This document shows positions 53,301 through 64,000 of a DNA stretch of 64,000 nt, in pieces; the first letter of the stretch is position 1; every line of letters begins with the position of its first letter. The notes below the pieces were generated by a model. It worked only from the letters and a program-made list of their open reading frames with translations. It searched no databases and had not been told where the DNA came from. The translations under genes and the position numbers were made by a program. This DNA is from Cohnella thailandensis (lineage in GTDB: Bacteria > Bacillota > Bacilli > Paenibacillales > Paenibacillaceae), in assembly GCF_014212135.1 (NCBI RefSeq), contig NZ_JACJVQ010000005.1, positions 511,702 to 575,701 on the forward strand, written 5' to 3'.

Positions 53301-56300
53301 TCGAAACTACTATTCCATTAGCCGCCCGAGCTACTACGTCGGCGGACCGAAGATTACGATCCACAATTCCGCAGGGAAGCTTCTCAAAATATGGGATTAC
53401 CCCGCGGAGCTGGAGGAGACTTCTACTTATAAAGTTTACTATGGAGGGAACTCGTACGATCAAGTCTATAAAACGGAGAGGACGGATGCGATCTATACGG
53501 TTGACAAGATCGGGAATATCTGGACCTCGCAGCCGACAGTAGACGGCGTTTATGCCATTGCTTTGACGCCTAACGGCGAATACAAGAAGCTATTGAAGCT
53601 TAACTCGCCGAACGCGAGCAGCTATTATAACGATAAGGGGCAGCGTACGTTTAAAATTCTTGTCGGCTCCGATGGGCTTGTTACCTTCTTCCACTACTGG
53701 GGGGAGGGAGATGCTTGGTGGGGGAACTATACGGATGGCAACCTGCAGGTCGTCGTATTCGACCCCAAGACTTATACCGTCGTGAGCAATCAAACGTTCT
53801 CCGGCGTCTTTCTGAGCGGAACGTCCGGATCGGGAGCCGCGGCTTGGTGGATCACGGATCGTAATGGAGTTGGACACGCCATTTTTCCGTATACGGTTGT
53901 GCCTATCGGAGATCAAGAATATTTGATTTACGCCCAATTCTCCAACACGAACTATTATTACTATACCGCCAACGTATACAAGCTCAGCGCAACGGGCGGG
54001 CTGACGTATCCGAAAGCCTACGACATCGGCACGCCGTCGAGCGACCTATGGCTCGGAAGCAAGATAAACGAAGGACACAGCCTGGAAGGCAATCTGAAGC
54101 CGACCAACGCATCCGCGGCGGGTGCCGGTTATCTGTATCTCGCGCAGGACAAGGACAATTACTACAGCGCGGAATTCGAGGACGGCCAGCTGAAGGTGAA
54201 GAAGACCGTGGGCGGCGCGACTTCGATTGTCTTCTCGAAGGCGTATCCGATCGTCTCCGGCCAAACGTACACGCTGAAGTTCGTTCCGGAAGGAACCGGC
54301 TTCGCGCTTTATGTGAACCGGCTGAAGCAAGCGACAATCCCGGATACGGGCTGGACGAGCGGCAAGTATGGCGTGATCAGCCGCGGTCAACCGGGCGTCT
54401 CGTTCTTTAACGTTTCGACGCAGCCGGTAAGTACGGCGTCGATAGGTAAAATCTACGGCGTGGTGCTGGTGAATGAGCCTCTGACATACGACGTGACGTT
54501 CGACGATCCGGAAGAGGACAAGCGGATCACGGCCGGCGAAGCCTGGATCTATTCGCATAATCCGAACGTGTTCCTGAATTCGCTGGGAACCTGGAGCGGC
54601 GCGGGGAAATCGTATTCAACGCCGGTGACGAGCTTCAGCCTCCCCGGAGAGTATCCGTTCCGGTTTAAAACGCGAGACGATCCGAATCCGGATCATCTCT
54701 ATCCGGATATGGCCTTCAATAGCTATCGCCAGGATTCGAACGAGGTGAACGGCACGATCCGGGTTCACCGCAGGCCGATTCCGACCTTTGCCGGAAACGC
54801 GGATAGCAGCGGGAAAGTAACGGTAACCGACTATTCTTACGATCCGGACCGATACAATCCATCGACCGGTGCCTATTCGACGGAAGCAACGGGGCTTGAT
54901 TATCAATCGACCCGCGGGATCTTTACGAAGCGCTGGAGGATGCTCGTCCCGAACTCGACCGCTTATCAGTACATCGATAAGCCGCCGACGAAGGTAATCA
55001 TGAGCGGGCACTACGTTCTTGAGCTGCAGGTTCAAGACGAGTATGGGGCTTGGGGAGAAGAGTGGGCAAGATGGGAATTCGACGTTGAAGCGGCTACGCA
55101 AGTACAGCCGCCCAAAGCAGGTTTTACGACCAACCCTATCTTAACGTATCGCGGAGTACCGGTGACGATCGACTCGACGGCCAGCGACCCGCAGGATGGC
55201 GACCGGACGATGCTTCCTCATCAATACTTCATAAAGGCGGCGCTTTCGGGGGAATCGCTCGCGAGCACGTCGAGAACGACCTGGACGAAGACGTTCAACA
55301 GCGTTGGGCAGTTTACCATTCGGCAGGTCGTTACGAACAGCTATGGACTCACGGATGAGGCCGCCGGGAGCCTGACGATCGTCAACCGCAAGCCCGCGGC
55401 GAGCGTAACCGTGCCGGCGAGTACGGATTCCACGAATCCGACCGTCTTCGAAACGGCGAGACCGACGTTCCAATGGACGTATTCGGACGCGGACGCGGAT
55501 CTGCAGACGAAGTATCAGGTAAGGATCTATAAATATGGCGGATACTCGTATATGAATTCGGGCGAAATCAGTTCGAGCTCGAAGATTTGGATCCCGTCCG
55601 GAGATATCGCGGAAGAAGTAAACTTCTATGTGACGGTCCGCGTCTTCGACGGATATGATTGGAGCGAGTGGAGCTCTCCGAAGTATTTCGTTATCATCAC
55701 GAACAAGCCGCCGACCGGCGACTTCAGCTGGAGTCCGATTCCCGCATACGAGGGAGATACGGTGTATTTGAGCTCATTGGTATCGGATCCCGACGACGAT
55801 GCGCTGGACGTCAGCTACAAGATCACGTCGCCGACAGGGTCCGTAAGAACCTATTCCTACGTTTTGAATTCTCCTTATCCGACAACCGGACCCTCGCAGA
55901 AGTTCAGCGAAGTCGGCAGTTGGACCGTTACGATGACCGTGAGCGACCGCAAGGCGCCGGCGGTTACGGCAACCCATGCCATAGCGGTACTTCCTCTAGG
56001 GATTACGGGTTACGTGCGGCATACGGAGGAATGGGAAGCGAACCGCCTCGCCTATAACGAGAAGAATCCGACATCTCCAAGGCCGGCCGACTGGTTCTGG
56101 GCCGGGGAAGCATTCGTTCTGGATGCCGTAACGACCGATACGGGAAGCTCGGCGACGAAGCCGGTTGAGGTTACGGCCGCAGCAAGCGAGACTCTAAGGA
56201 TGAGTCTTAAGCCTCTAAATCCAGCCTCGCCGGTGAATTGGACGGGCCTTCTCGGAAGCGAGGAAGCGGGACGACCTCTCAGCGAACTGGAAGAAGGTCT

Positions 56301-56415
56301 CTATACGTTCGTCTTCACCGTTCGCTACAGCAACGGAACGGTGAAGACCGCCGCGGCAACGATTCGAATCGTCGATCAGGTCGGCAACTACGTGCAAGTT
56401 CATCGTCTCACATAA
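50311..56415 (+). CDS. Giant secreted multidomain protein with PKD/Ig-like repeats (2034 residues)
   Basis: The signal peptide (about 1-30, KKSLLVLLSILILISG) opens an unrecognised Cys-containing N-terminal region (about 35-470). Then come a PKD-like domain (about 476-565, PVAVITGPTKVKVGQPLPYP...) and a second Ig-like domain (565-670). A long Tyr/Asn-rich region of probable beta-propeller blades spans about 690-1260, and a LamG-like segment about 1265-1370. Further PKD/fibronectin-like domains follow (for example PPTGDFSWSPIPAYEGDTVY), then a C-terminal module starting GYVRHTEEWEANRLAYN. No catalytic motif or cell-wall anchor was seen. An adhesive or carbohydrate-binding surface role is inference. 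A GTG at 50299 overlaps the upstream gene; the ATG at 50311 behind AAGGAG is preferred. The first kilobase is AT-rich. Confidence 0.9.
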   Translation: MALRQFKKSLLVLLSILILISGWPMEAKKTSADAATGKFNSQAEFYAYLTGIGVPIKSAFNKYDASMATYNLYGLIVYDKPFGEWGKGEVTNDVCVAGTSYQRWLGYDVSNNPVTNSCFPNDADAGGNLEDRNWITVSGAAQSWSAMSNAQVNQLLYSTLSGNGVSSPTFTVANKGGKDYAKVMAKPTLCAQGSVQMQHRQTNGKVWYATFFVPAFGCDKAVTTTISTDSSEYTIPVGQDSISIPVKVETRAVFSGYFNAPEYIDKMVAQFSNNGAGTTTNQLASSTVNSSITIKRSDFNGTTSMTKTLTGKGTLFAFGGYVSSSVEKTITIKLAVENGTPNASCSCNPSTVEFTGQDVTTNVTVNAAITGVSSSSISKWIIYGHDAEGGQQQTITVTPSGDKTKATATFTYTTKASKVTGDTYTAKFEQRAVIVFTNGTRKETSLAICSTVIFKPGSTPPPATGEPEPEPSEPPMPSGPVAVITGPTKVKVGQPLPYPIDGSQSFDWQGKDIVMYTWDHAVAQEGPIYDIKFDTPGTRTIILNVKNSSNVWSEEARHTIEVVPDQPPVTTIAVPPEETRLGNVRVQSNAYSTDGDTISKHTFERKYDAANNGFSDDGWVKVQEGEASAYVFKPDRVGKYLFRETACETYGSCASTDAQPESERTLIVNNLAPTIDVVTSSDQTDTSDRTLLPMSTLYNTGTVASLTNGSIGDKSGWVYNQETLSTKNYKTNLGMFNEQWGVADNYYGEDFVDRTLYASIQNTAQITHLGTIDGYTKIYADEKYIYYLASNGEYAGYPQITLTIYNRKMQQIASQVYPQADSVYYFNVMIKGERLYITAYLRNARNVVTTVVDRNNGAIIKANVLMGIVRDYYNSNEYAHVNSLYADDKGIIGYAVPQTLAEYFIRDKVTEIPGAAGYSRISYDLGSSIGYHTGYYHTHYFLQQYYSQSSNNIYVNTAGSFDTGNTIIFDPNGIELAAFEQPPSGPLAYMLVGVDDNRNYYSISRPSYYVGGPKITIHNSAGKLLKIWDYPAELEETSTYKVYYGGNSYDQVYKTERTDAIYTVDKIGNIWTSQPTVDGVYAIALTPNGEYKKLLKLNSPNASSYYNDKGQRTFKILVGSDGLVTFFHYWGEGDAWWGNYTDGNLQVVVFDPKTYTVVSNQTFSGVFLSGTSGSGAAAWWITDRNGVGHAIFPYTVVPIGDQEYLIYAQFSNTNYYYYTANVYKLSATGGLTYPKAYDIGTPSSDLWLGSKINEGHSLEGNLKPTNASAAGAGYLYLAQDKDNYYSAEFEDGQLKVKKTVGGATSIVFSKAYPIVSGQTYTLKFVPEGTGFALYVNRLKQATIPDTGWTSGKYGVISRGQPGVSFFNVSTQPVSTASIGKIYGVVLVNEPLTYDVTFDDPEEDKRITAGEAWIYSHNPNVFLNSLGTWSGAGKSYSTPVTSFSLPGEYPFRFKTRDDPNPDHLYPDMAFNSYRQDSNEVNGTIRVHRRPIPTFAGNADSSGKVTVTDYSYDPDRYNPSTGAYSTEATGLDYQSTRGIFTKRWRMLVPNSTAYQYIDKPPTKVIMSGHYVLELQVQDEYGAWGEEWARWEFDVEAATQVQPPKAGFTTNPILTYRGVPVTIDSTASDPQDGDRTMLPHQYFIKAALSGESLASTSRTTWTKTFNSVGQFTIRQVVTNSYGLTDEAAGSLTIVNRKPAASVTVPASTDSTNPTVFETARPTFQWTYSDADADLQTKYQVRIYKYGGYSYMNSGEISSSSKIWIPSGDIAEEVNFYVTVRVFDGYDWSEWSSPKYFVIITNKPPTGDFSWSPIPAYEGDTVYLSSLVSDPDDDALDVSYKITSPTGSVRTYSYVLNSPYPTTGPSQKFSEVGSWTVTMTVSDRKAPAVTATHAIAVLPLGITGYVRHTEEWEANRLAYNEKNPTSPRPADWFWAGEAFVLDAVTTDTGSSATKPVEVTAAASETLRMSLKPLNPASPVNWTGLLGSEEAGRPLSELEEGLYTFVFTVRYSNGTVKTAAATIRIVDQVGNYVQVHRLT

Positions 56416-56435
56416 ATGTCATACGATACTCTATC

Positions 56436-56478
56436 AGACTGCTCACGCGGCAAACGGCCGGGGGCAGTCTTTTCTTTT
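56436..56478 (+). terminator. Terminator after the giant gene
   Basis: AGACTGC (56436-56442) pairs with GCAGTCT (56464-56470) around a GC-rich inner segment, followed by TTTCTTTT. Confidence 0.8.
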
Positions 56479-56544
56479 ACTCGACTACCCGACGATAGGA
56501 TCCGAAAGGATGTTCGTCTATTTGTTCTCATTCTAGCGTACATT

Positions 56545-56553
56545 TGCTATAAT
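56545..56553 (+). promoter_or_regulatory. Extended -10 promoter of the ruvC operon
   Basis: TGCTATAAT is a perfect TGn-TATAAT element 42 bases before the ruvC ATG. No convincing -35 is visible. Confidence 0.6.
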
Positions 56554-56594
56554 CAAGTTTATAACTTCAAGATAAGAGAGCGGGGATTCCTTCA

Positions 56595-57098
56595 ATGAGG
56601 GTGCTAGGAATTGACCCCGGCATCGCGATCATGGGCTTCGGGTTCGTGGACAAGATCGGTCACCGGATCGTGCCCGTTCAATACGGCTGCATCCAGACGG
56701 AAGCGAGAACGCCGACCGAGCAGCGCTTGGTGCAGATTTACGAGGCGTCCTGCCAGCTGCTGGACCGGTATCAGCCGGAGACGATCGCGGTGGAGAAGCT
56801 TTTTTTCAATAAAAACGTAACGAACGCTTTCAGCGTCGGCCAAGCGAGAGGCGTGTTTCTTCTGGCGGCGGCGCAGCGGAACATACCGGTCGGCGAATAC
56901 ACGCCGATGCAGGTCAAGCAATCGGTCGTCGGGTACGGCGGCGCCGAGAAGAAGCAAGTGCAAGAGATGGTGAAGAGGCTGCTGAAGCTGTCCGCCGTTC
57001 CTAAGCCGGACGACGTGGCGGATGCTCTGGCCGTCGCGATCTGCCATGCCCATTCCATCGTATTGAATGATAGAGTGAACGGAGTGACTCCGAAGTGA
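56595..57098 (+). CDS. ruvC: Holliday junction resolvase RuvC
   Basis: A 167-residue endonuclease that cuts Holliday junctions. It carries the N-terminal catalytic Asp in LGIDPGIAIMGFG, the catalytic Glu in TIAVEKLFFNKNV and the C-terminal acidic pair in KPDDVADALAVAICH. B. subtilis has no RuvC and uses RecU, so presence of ruvC in front of ruvAB is a Paenibacillaceae or Clostridia-like feature. The stop overlaps the ruvA GTG (GTGA). Confidence 0.97.
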   Translation: MRVLGIDPGIAIMGFGFVDKIGHRIVPVQYGCIQTEARTPTEQRLVQIYEASCQLLDRYQPETIAVEKLFFNKNVTNAFSVGQARGVFLLAAAQRNIPVGEYTPMQVKQSVVGYGGAEKKQVQEMVKRLLKLSAVPKPDDVADALAVAICHAHSIVLNDRVNGVTPK

Positions 57099-57721
57099 TC
57101 GATTTTCTAAGAGGCAAGGTAGTTCACCTGGACACCGAATACGTCGTGGTCGACGTGCGCGATGTCGGTTACCGCGTATTCACGCCTAATCCGTATATTT
57201 TCGCGAAATCGGAAGAGCCGGTCGTGCTGTATATCCACCATCACGTCCGGGAAGACGCGATTCAGCTGTTCGGCTTCGCGACCCGCGAGGAGCAAGCGAT
57301 GTTCCGCAAGCTTCTGGACGTATCCGGTATCGGCCCTCGGGTTGCGCTGGGCGTGCTGGCGGGAGGCAAGCCGGAGGTCGTCGCGGCGGCGATCCAGTCG
57401 GAGAACCTGACCTTCCTGACGAAGCTGCCGGGCATCGGCAAGAAGACGGCCCAGCGGATGGTGCTGGATCTGAAGGACAAGCTGGGAGTCGTCGACGATC
57501 GCTGGGCGGCGGCCACGACGCTTCAGCTCTCGATGGATGCCGCTCCGGCGACATCGGAGACGAACGAGGCATGGGCGGGAGCCAAGGAAGCTCTCTTCGG
57601 GCTAGGCTATCGCGAAGTCGAGCTGGATAAGGCCTGGAACGCGATGAAGGGCAGCTTAAGCGGCACCGAGACGACCGACGTATTGATGAAGAAGGCGCTG
57701 CAGCAACTTTTCCAAGGATAA
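57095..57721 (+). CDS. ruvA: Holliday junction branch migration protein RuvA
   Basis: A 208-residue tetrameric junction-binding protein. An N-terminal OB fold precedes two helix-hairpin-helix motifs (VSGIGPRVALGVLAG and LPGIGKKTAQRMVLDLKDK) and the C-terminal RuvB-binding domain (EALFGLGYREVELDKA). The GTG start overlaps the ruvC stop by four bases; GGAG lies upstream. Confidence 0.97.
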   Translation: MIDFLRGKVVHLDTEYVVVDVRDVGYRVFTPNPYIFAKSEEPVVLYIHHHVREDAIQLFGFATREEQAMFRKLLDVSGIGPRVALGVLAGGKPEVVAAAIQSENLTFLTKLPGIGKKTAQRMVLDLKDKLGVVDDRWAAATTLQLSMDAAPATSETNEAWAGAKEALFGLGYREVELDKAWNAMKGSLSGTETTDVLMKKALQQLFQG

Positions 57722-57765
57722 GTTCGTCAAGCGTCTAGCGGCATTATGGGAAAGGCGGGGGAGCG

Positions 57766-58770
57766 ATGGAGGACCGGATCGTAACGGCGAACCTGATGAT
57801 GGAAGACCAGGCGGCGGAGTTCAGTCTTCGTCCGCGGTACCTGGCGGAATATATCGGTCAGGCACAGGTCAAGGACAATTTGAAAATCTACATAGAAGCG
57901 GCCAAGATGCGCAACGAGGCGTTGGATCACGTGCTCCTGTACGGCCCTCCGGGACTGGGCAAGACGACGCTGTCCAACATTATCGCCAACGAGCTTGGCG
58001 TCAGCATTCGGACGACGAGCGGACCCGCGATCGAGCGGCCGGGAGACCTTGCGGCGATCTTGACGAACCTGCAGGAGAACGACGTTCTGTTCATCGACGA
58101 GATTCATCGCCTGCACCGGACGGTCGAAGAGGTGCTCTATCCCGCGATGGAGGACTTCGCCCTGGACTTCATCATCGGCAAAGGCCCGAGCGCACGCTCG
58201 GTTCGGCTCGACCTGCCGAAGTTTACGCTGATCGGCGCGACGACGCGCGCCGGGCTGCTGTCCGCCCCGCTGAGAGACCGCTTCGGCGTCGTCAGCCGGC
58301 TGGAGTTCTATACCGAAGACGAGCTCAGCTTTATCGTCTCGCGGACGGCGGATCTGCTGGACGTGGGCATCATCGGAGAGGCTTCGCGCGAGATCGCGCG
58401 AAGGTCGCGGGGCACTCCGCGGATCGCCAACCGCTTGCTGAAGCGGGTTCGCGATTACGCGCAGGTTCGAGGCGACGGCATGATCACCGAGCAATTGGCG
58501 CAGGAAGCGCTGGAGCGGATCCAGGTCGATCCGATGGGACTCGACGCGATCGATCACAAGATGCTCCAAGCCATGATTATGCGATACAAAGGCGGTCCCG
58601 TCGGCGTCGATACGATCGCGGCTTCCATCGGCGAAGAGAGCCAGACGATCGAGGACGTCTACGAGCCTTATCTTCTGCAGATCGGCTTCCTTCAGCGAAC
58701 GCCTAGAGGCCGCGTCGTCACGACGGCCGCGTATCGCCATCTAGGGCTGCCGATTCCGGAGCCGTCATGA
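57766..58770 (+). CDS. ruvB: Holliday junction branch migration helicase RuvB
   Basis: A 334-residue AAA+ motor. Walker A is [15 protein letters not shown], Walker [17 protein letters not shown], sensor motif [20 protein letters not shown], and the C-terminal winged helix [14 protein letters not shown] binds DNA. Its last codons overlap the start of the following DCC gene (ATGA). Confidence 0.98.
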   Translation: MEDRIVTANLMMEDQAAEFSLRPRYLAEYIGQAQVKDNLKIYIEAAKMRNEALDHVLLYGPPGLGKTTLSNIIANELGVSIRTTSGPAIERPGDLAAILTNLQENDVLFIDEIHRLHRTVEEVLYPAMEDFALDFIIGKGPSARSVRLDLPKFTLIGATTRAGLLSAPLRDRFGVVSRLEFYTEDELSFIVSRTADLLDVGIIGEASREIARRSRGTPRIANRLLKRVRDYAQVRGDGMITEQLAQEALERIQVDPMGLDAIDHKMLQAMIMRYKGGPVGVDTIAASIGEESQTIEDVYEPYLLQIGFLQRTPRGRVVTTAAYRHLGLPIPEPS

Positions 58771-59249
58771 GCGGCAAGCGGTTAGACGCGACAAACGCGA
58801 ACGGAAGCGTCTCGTCCTCTTCTTTAATCGCTCTTTACGACGGTCAATGCAATCTTTGCCTGGCTACGATGGATAAGCTGCGGAAGCTGGATTCCCAAGA
58901 GCCGGTAGAATGGGTTTCGATCCAGGCTTATCAGCGCGGCGAATATCGCGCGCTGCCTGCTCTGACGAACGTACCGGCGGAGCAGCTGTTGGCTCAGATG
59001 CATGTGATCGATTCGTCCGGACGCCTGTATTCCGGCTCGGAGGGCGTAATGAGGCTGCTTCGCAACGTCCGTTCCCTGAGGTGGATCGGGGCGATCGGCG
59101 AATGGCCGGGCTTCCGGGGAATCAGTCGGCTGATTTACAAGCTGGTAGCACGCAATCGCTACCGCCTGTTCGGGAAGAACGACTCTTGCGCGGACGGGGT
59201 ATGTTCGCTTCCACAATCGAAAACGAAAGGCGGAGGTACACCATCATGA
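58767..59249 (+). CDS. DCC-family thiol-disulfide oxidoreductase-like protein (DUF393)
   Basis: A 160-residue thioredoxin-fold protein with the family motif [20 protein letters not shown] (C-x-x-C, where typical members have DGxCxxC) and a C-terminal [11 protein letters not shown] segment. Biochemistry of the DCC family is scarcely known. It is translationally coupled on both sides (ruvB stop/ATG, ATGA into the SpoIID-like gene), yet no link to recombination or sporulation is evident. Confidence 0.9.
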   Translation: MSGKRLDATNANGSVSSSSLIALYDGQCNLCLATMDKLRKLDSQEPVEWVSIQAYQRGEYRALPALTNVPAEQLLAQMHVIDSSGRLYSGSEGVMRLLRNVRSLRWIGAIGEWPGFRGISRLIYKLVARNRYRLFGKNDSCADGVCSLPQSKTKGGGTPS

Positions 59250-61344
59250 AACACCGGCACAGACACTCGATCGGCAGAACGGCTATGCTGAGCACGCTTC
59301 TCGCCGCCGTCGCGCTCTGTTCTACCGGAGCCGTCGCGAACGCGGTAACGGTACCCGACAACATCCGAGTCGCCCTATTCGCGGACCTTGGCAGCCGATA
59401 CAAGTCGACGACCCCTGCCGCTACTCTCGTATCCGAATCCGGCATGCAGCTCATGATGGGCGGAACGGCCGTCGCGAAGATCGCCGGCGGCCAGACGATT
59501 CGTTTTGCCGTAGACGGCTATAAAGCGAAAGTGCTGGAGACGGCCGACCTGACGACGGCGATCTCCGTGCTGAAGAAGATTCAAAGCTCCTCGAACGCGG
59601 TCTACGTTACGATGCTGATGAAGAACGGCAAGGCGGTCTATCAAGTAACGGAAGGCAATTACGCAAGCGCCTCCGCCGCTTCGTCCGCTCTGGCCAAGTG
59701 GAATACGGCCGCCTACACGTTGGGAGCCCAAACCTTGACCCCCGCATCGGTTCTGGGGCCGTTGGCCGTGGAGTCGGGTCCCTACGACAGCGAAGCCGCC
59801 GCGTCGGAAGCGGTGACAAAGCTCGGGAATGCCGGACTCGACGCCTTCCTGGCTTACAAAGTTTCCGGCGGCATGGCGGGTTATTACGTCCGAATCGGAC
59901 AAGCCTCCGATGCGACCGCTTTAAGCGCGATTCAGCTCAAGGCCGCCGCCGAGGGCGTCACTTCGAAGACTCCGGACGCCGCCAGCGCATACGTCGTCCT
60001 TCGTAACGACATGACGGTTAACGGCGCCCAGAACAAGCCCGTTAACCTGTATTCCGTCGGCACGGCTGCGGGAACCGCGATAACGGCGGCACCGTCCGGC
60101 GACGCCGGCATCCAAGTGGTGGAGCGCAGCAAGCAGACCTACCGGGGGAACATCGAGATCAGCGTCCTGAACAATAACCTGGCCGTCGTGAACGAAGTGG
60201 ATCTCGAACAGTATTTGTACTCGGTCGTCGGCTCCGAGATTTACTCCTCTTGGCCGGCCGAAGCCCAGAAGGCCCAGGCGGTGGCGGCCCGCACTTATTC
60301 CTTGTCTTTGGGAGTAGGCTTCCAGATCGCCAACGTCGTGGACACGACCCTAAGCCAGGTTTATTCCGGAATCAAGGGAGAGAGCGCCCAATCGATCGCG
60401 GCCGTCAAGGCGACGGAAGGCGAGATCCTTACCTACGGCGGGAAGGCGATCTCCGCGGTTTTCTCCTCGAACGCCGGCGGGATTACGGCGGATAACGCCA
60501 CGGAAATCTGGGAGAATGTCACGAACTACTTGGCCAGCGCGGTCGTAAGTCCCGATTCGGGTCCCCAGGAGGGCAAGCTGAACTGGCACCGGGTCGTACT
60601 GGAGAACGGGACGACCGGATACATAAGAAGCGACCTGCTTCGCGACAGCGGAGCGGAGAACGAGGCGGGAATCAAACTGTTCGAAGTCACCGGCGACGGA
60701 GTCGCCGTTCGTTCCAGCCCGCAAATTCTAACGAATGTCGAGCCCGTAGCCAAGCTGAACAAGGGAGACAAGGTCGTTACGCTGGAGATCGTGCCCGAGT
60801 ACACGGTCTACAGCTGGATTGAAGCGCCGATGACCCCGGACGAGCTTCTTACGGCGATCAATAAGCGGGCCAAGACGGCCATCGAAGGACCGTTAAGGAC
60901 GCTTGAGGTGTCCCAGACGGGGCCGTCCGGACGCGCGATCGAGATCAAAGCGAACGGCAAGGTCGTGGACGTCGGGTATCCCGACAATCTTCGCGGAGCG
61001 CTCGGCGGGATCAAGAGCACGTTGTTCAAGATCGAGGAGACCGGACGGATCTCCTTGATTCAATCGAACGGGCAAACGACCGAGAAGACTTCTTCTTCCG
61101 GCCTTCAGGTTCAAGGAGCGAACGGAGTCAGCTCCGTCTCGGGCAATCTCACCGTGATGGGAGCGGACGGCAAGCTGCGTTCCGTAACGCCGGAACCGAG
61201 CTTTATCATCAGCGGGCAGGGCTACGGCCACGGGCTTGGCATGTCCCAATGGGGCGCCAAAGCTTTGGCCGATCAAGGGTATGACTACCAATCTATTCTG
61301 AAATACTACTATAAGGACGTTACGATCGAGAAGGATGGCAATTG

Positions 61345-61345
<1 letters not shown>
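59246..61345 (+). CDS. spoIID: SpoIID/LytB domain protein with inserted SPOR- and SH3-like regions
   Basis: A 699-residue exported protein with a signal peptide (about 12-33) followed by two SPOR-like repeats (about 90-250). The SpoIID lytic transglycosylase domain starts near residue 290 ([48 protein letters not shown]) and ends in the signature [19 protein letters not shown]. About 180 residues containing an SH3-like stretch ([11 protein letters not shown]) are inserted before that signature. The family cleaves glycan strands lacking stem peptides at engulfment. It is twice the length of B. subtilis SpoIID and may be a paralogue rather than the orthologue. The ATG at 59246 has GGAGG nine bases upstream. 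Confidence 0.85.
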
Positions 61346-63566
<2,221 letters not shown>

Positions 63567-63589
63567 GTAAAGAGAGGAGGGGACATTAG

Positions 63590-63925
63590 ATGGCAACTTT
63601 ATTACCATTCGTGCTTATGTTCGTCATCTTCTACTTCCTGCTGATTCGTCCGCAACAGAAGAAGACGAAAGCTCGCAACGCGATGCTGCGCGCCTTGAAG
63701 AAAGGCGACAAGATCACGACGATCGGCGGCCTTCACGGAACGATCGCCGAGATTACGGACGATACGGTCGTCCTGAAGGTGAACGACGTCACCAAGCTGA
63801 CGTTCGATCGCTCGGCGATCAACAACGTGGTGGAAGCATCTCCGGCTTCGGCTAAATCCGAGACCAAGGCGGAAGCGAAAGCGGAAACGAAGGCGGAGAA
63901 GGCGGAAGCAAGCGCCGAATCCTAA
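63590..63925 (+). CDS. yajC: Preprotein translocase subunit YajC
   Basis: A 111-residue protein with one N-terminal transmembrane helix (LLPFVLMFVIFYFLLIRPQQKK) and a cytoplasmic domain (LKKGDKITTIGGLHGTIAEI). The C-terminal tail is Ala/Lys/Glu-rich low complexity (about 85-111). It is an accessory protein of the Sec translocase, often next to secDF, which would lie beyond the window. The ATG follows GAGAGGAGGGG. Confidence 0.96.
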   Translation: MATLLPFVLMFVIFYFLLIRPQQKKTKARNAMLRALKKGDKITTIGGLHGTIAEITDDTVVLKVNDVTKLTFDRSAINNVVEASPASAKSETKAEAKAETKAEKAEASAES

Positions 63926-63950
63926 GATCGCCGCTTCGGCAAACACAGCC

Positions 63951-63998
63951 AAAAGCCCTTCCTGGAATGCGCTCTCGAAGCGACCGGGAGGGGCTTTG
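63951..63998 (+). terminator. Terminator after yajC (cut by the window edge)
   Basis: AAAGCCCTTCCTGG and CCGGGAGGGGCTTT form a long stem with G-U pairs; the T-tail runs into the end of the window. Confidence 0.7.
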
Positions 63999-64000
63999 TC

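Overview
The window comes from a high-GC, endospore-forming Bacillota chromosome, most likely Paenibacillaceae (a Cohnella or Paenibacillus relative). Three things point there: many sporulation genes (spoVID, spoIIB-like, spoIVFA/FB, spo0B, safA-like, bofC, spoIID-like), the Bacillus-like order hem - spoVID - valS - folC - spoIIB - maf - radC - mreBCD - minCD - spoIVF - rplU - prp - rpmA - spo0B - obg - ACT protein/pheA - bofC - ruvAB - queA - tgt - yajC, and Paenibacillaceae-like departures from Bacillus subtilis (murC after folC, rodA after minD, rng after spoIVFB, ruvC before ruvAB). All assignments are from reading the sequence; no database search was run.

Layout. 1-3.9 kb: end of a heme operon (hemD fragment, hemB, hemL) with a convergent Crp/Fnr-type regulator. 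4.1-6.2 kb: spoVID and a VOC-fold protein on the minus strand. 6.4-12.2 kb: valS behind a valine T-box, then folC and murC. 12.3-13.9 kb: a SpoIIB-like SPOR protein. 14.2-26.0 kb: an accessory block between spoIIB and maf, with a ROK regulator and two palindromic operators, an asparaginase II-type enzyme, a complete Opp-type peptide ABC importer, a PepV-like dipeptidase, an M17 aminopeptidase and CutC. It ends in a 600-base gap with a 103-bp tandem duplication. 26.6-36.9 kb: cell shape, division-site and sporulation genes (DUF4321, maf, radC, mreBCD, minCD, rodA, spoIVFA, spoIVFB, rng). 37.1-38.2 kb: a tiny Lys/His-rich secreted protein ending in LPKTG plus six residues, next to a lipoprotein-type sortase. 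38.3-41.9 kb: rplU with a leader, prp, rpmA, spo0B, obgE. 42.1-45.9 kb: ACT regulator, hom, thrB, pheA. 46.0-49.0 kb: safA-like His-rich spore protein and bofC. 49.2-56.4 kb: a stalk-domain protein and a 2034-residue secreted PKD-type protein, AT-richer at their junction. 56.6-64 kb: ruvC-ruvA-ruvB, a DCC-family oxidoreductase, a SpoIID/LytB protein, queA, tgt, yajC.

Most of the window is conserved housekeeping and sporulation DNA. The parts that stand out are the sortase/anchorless LPKTG pair, the ROK-asparaginase-peptide-import block, the giant secreted protein pair, the His/Tyr-rich SafA-like protein with two possible in-frame starts, the palindromic repeats at 26.1 kb, and several start codons that appear non-canonical.
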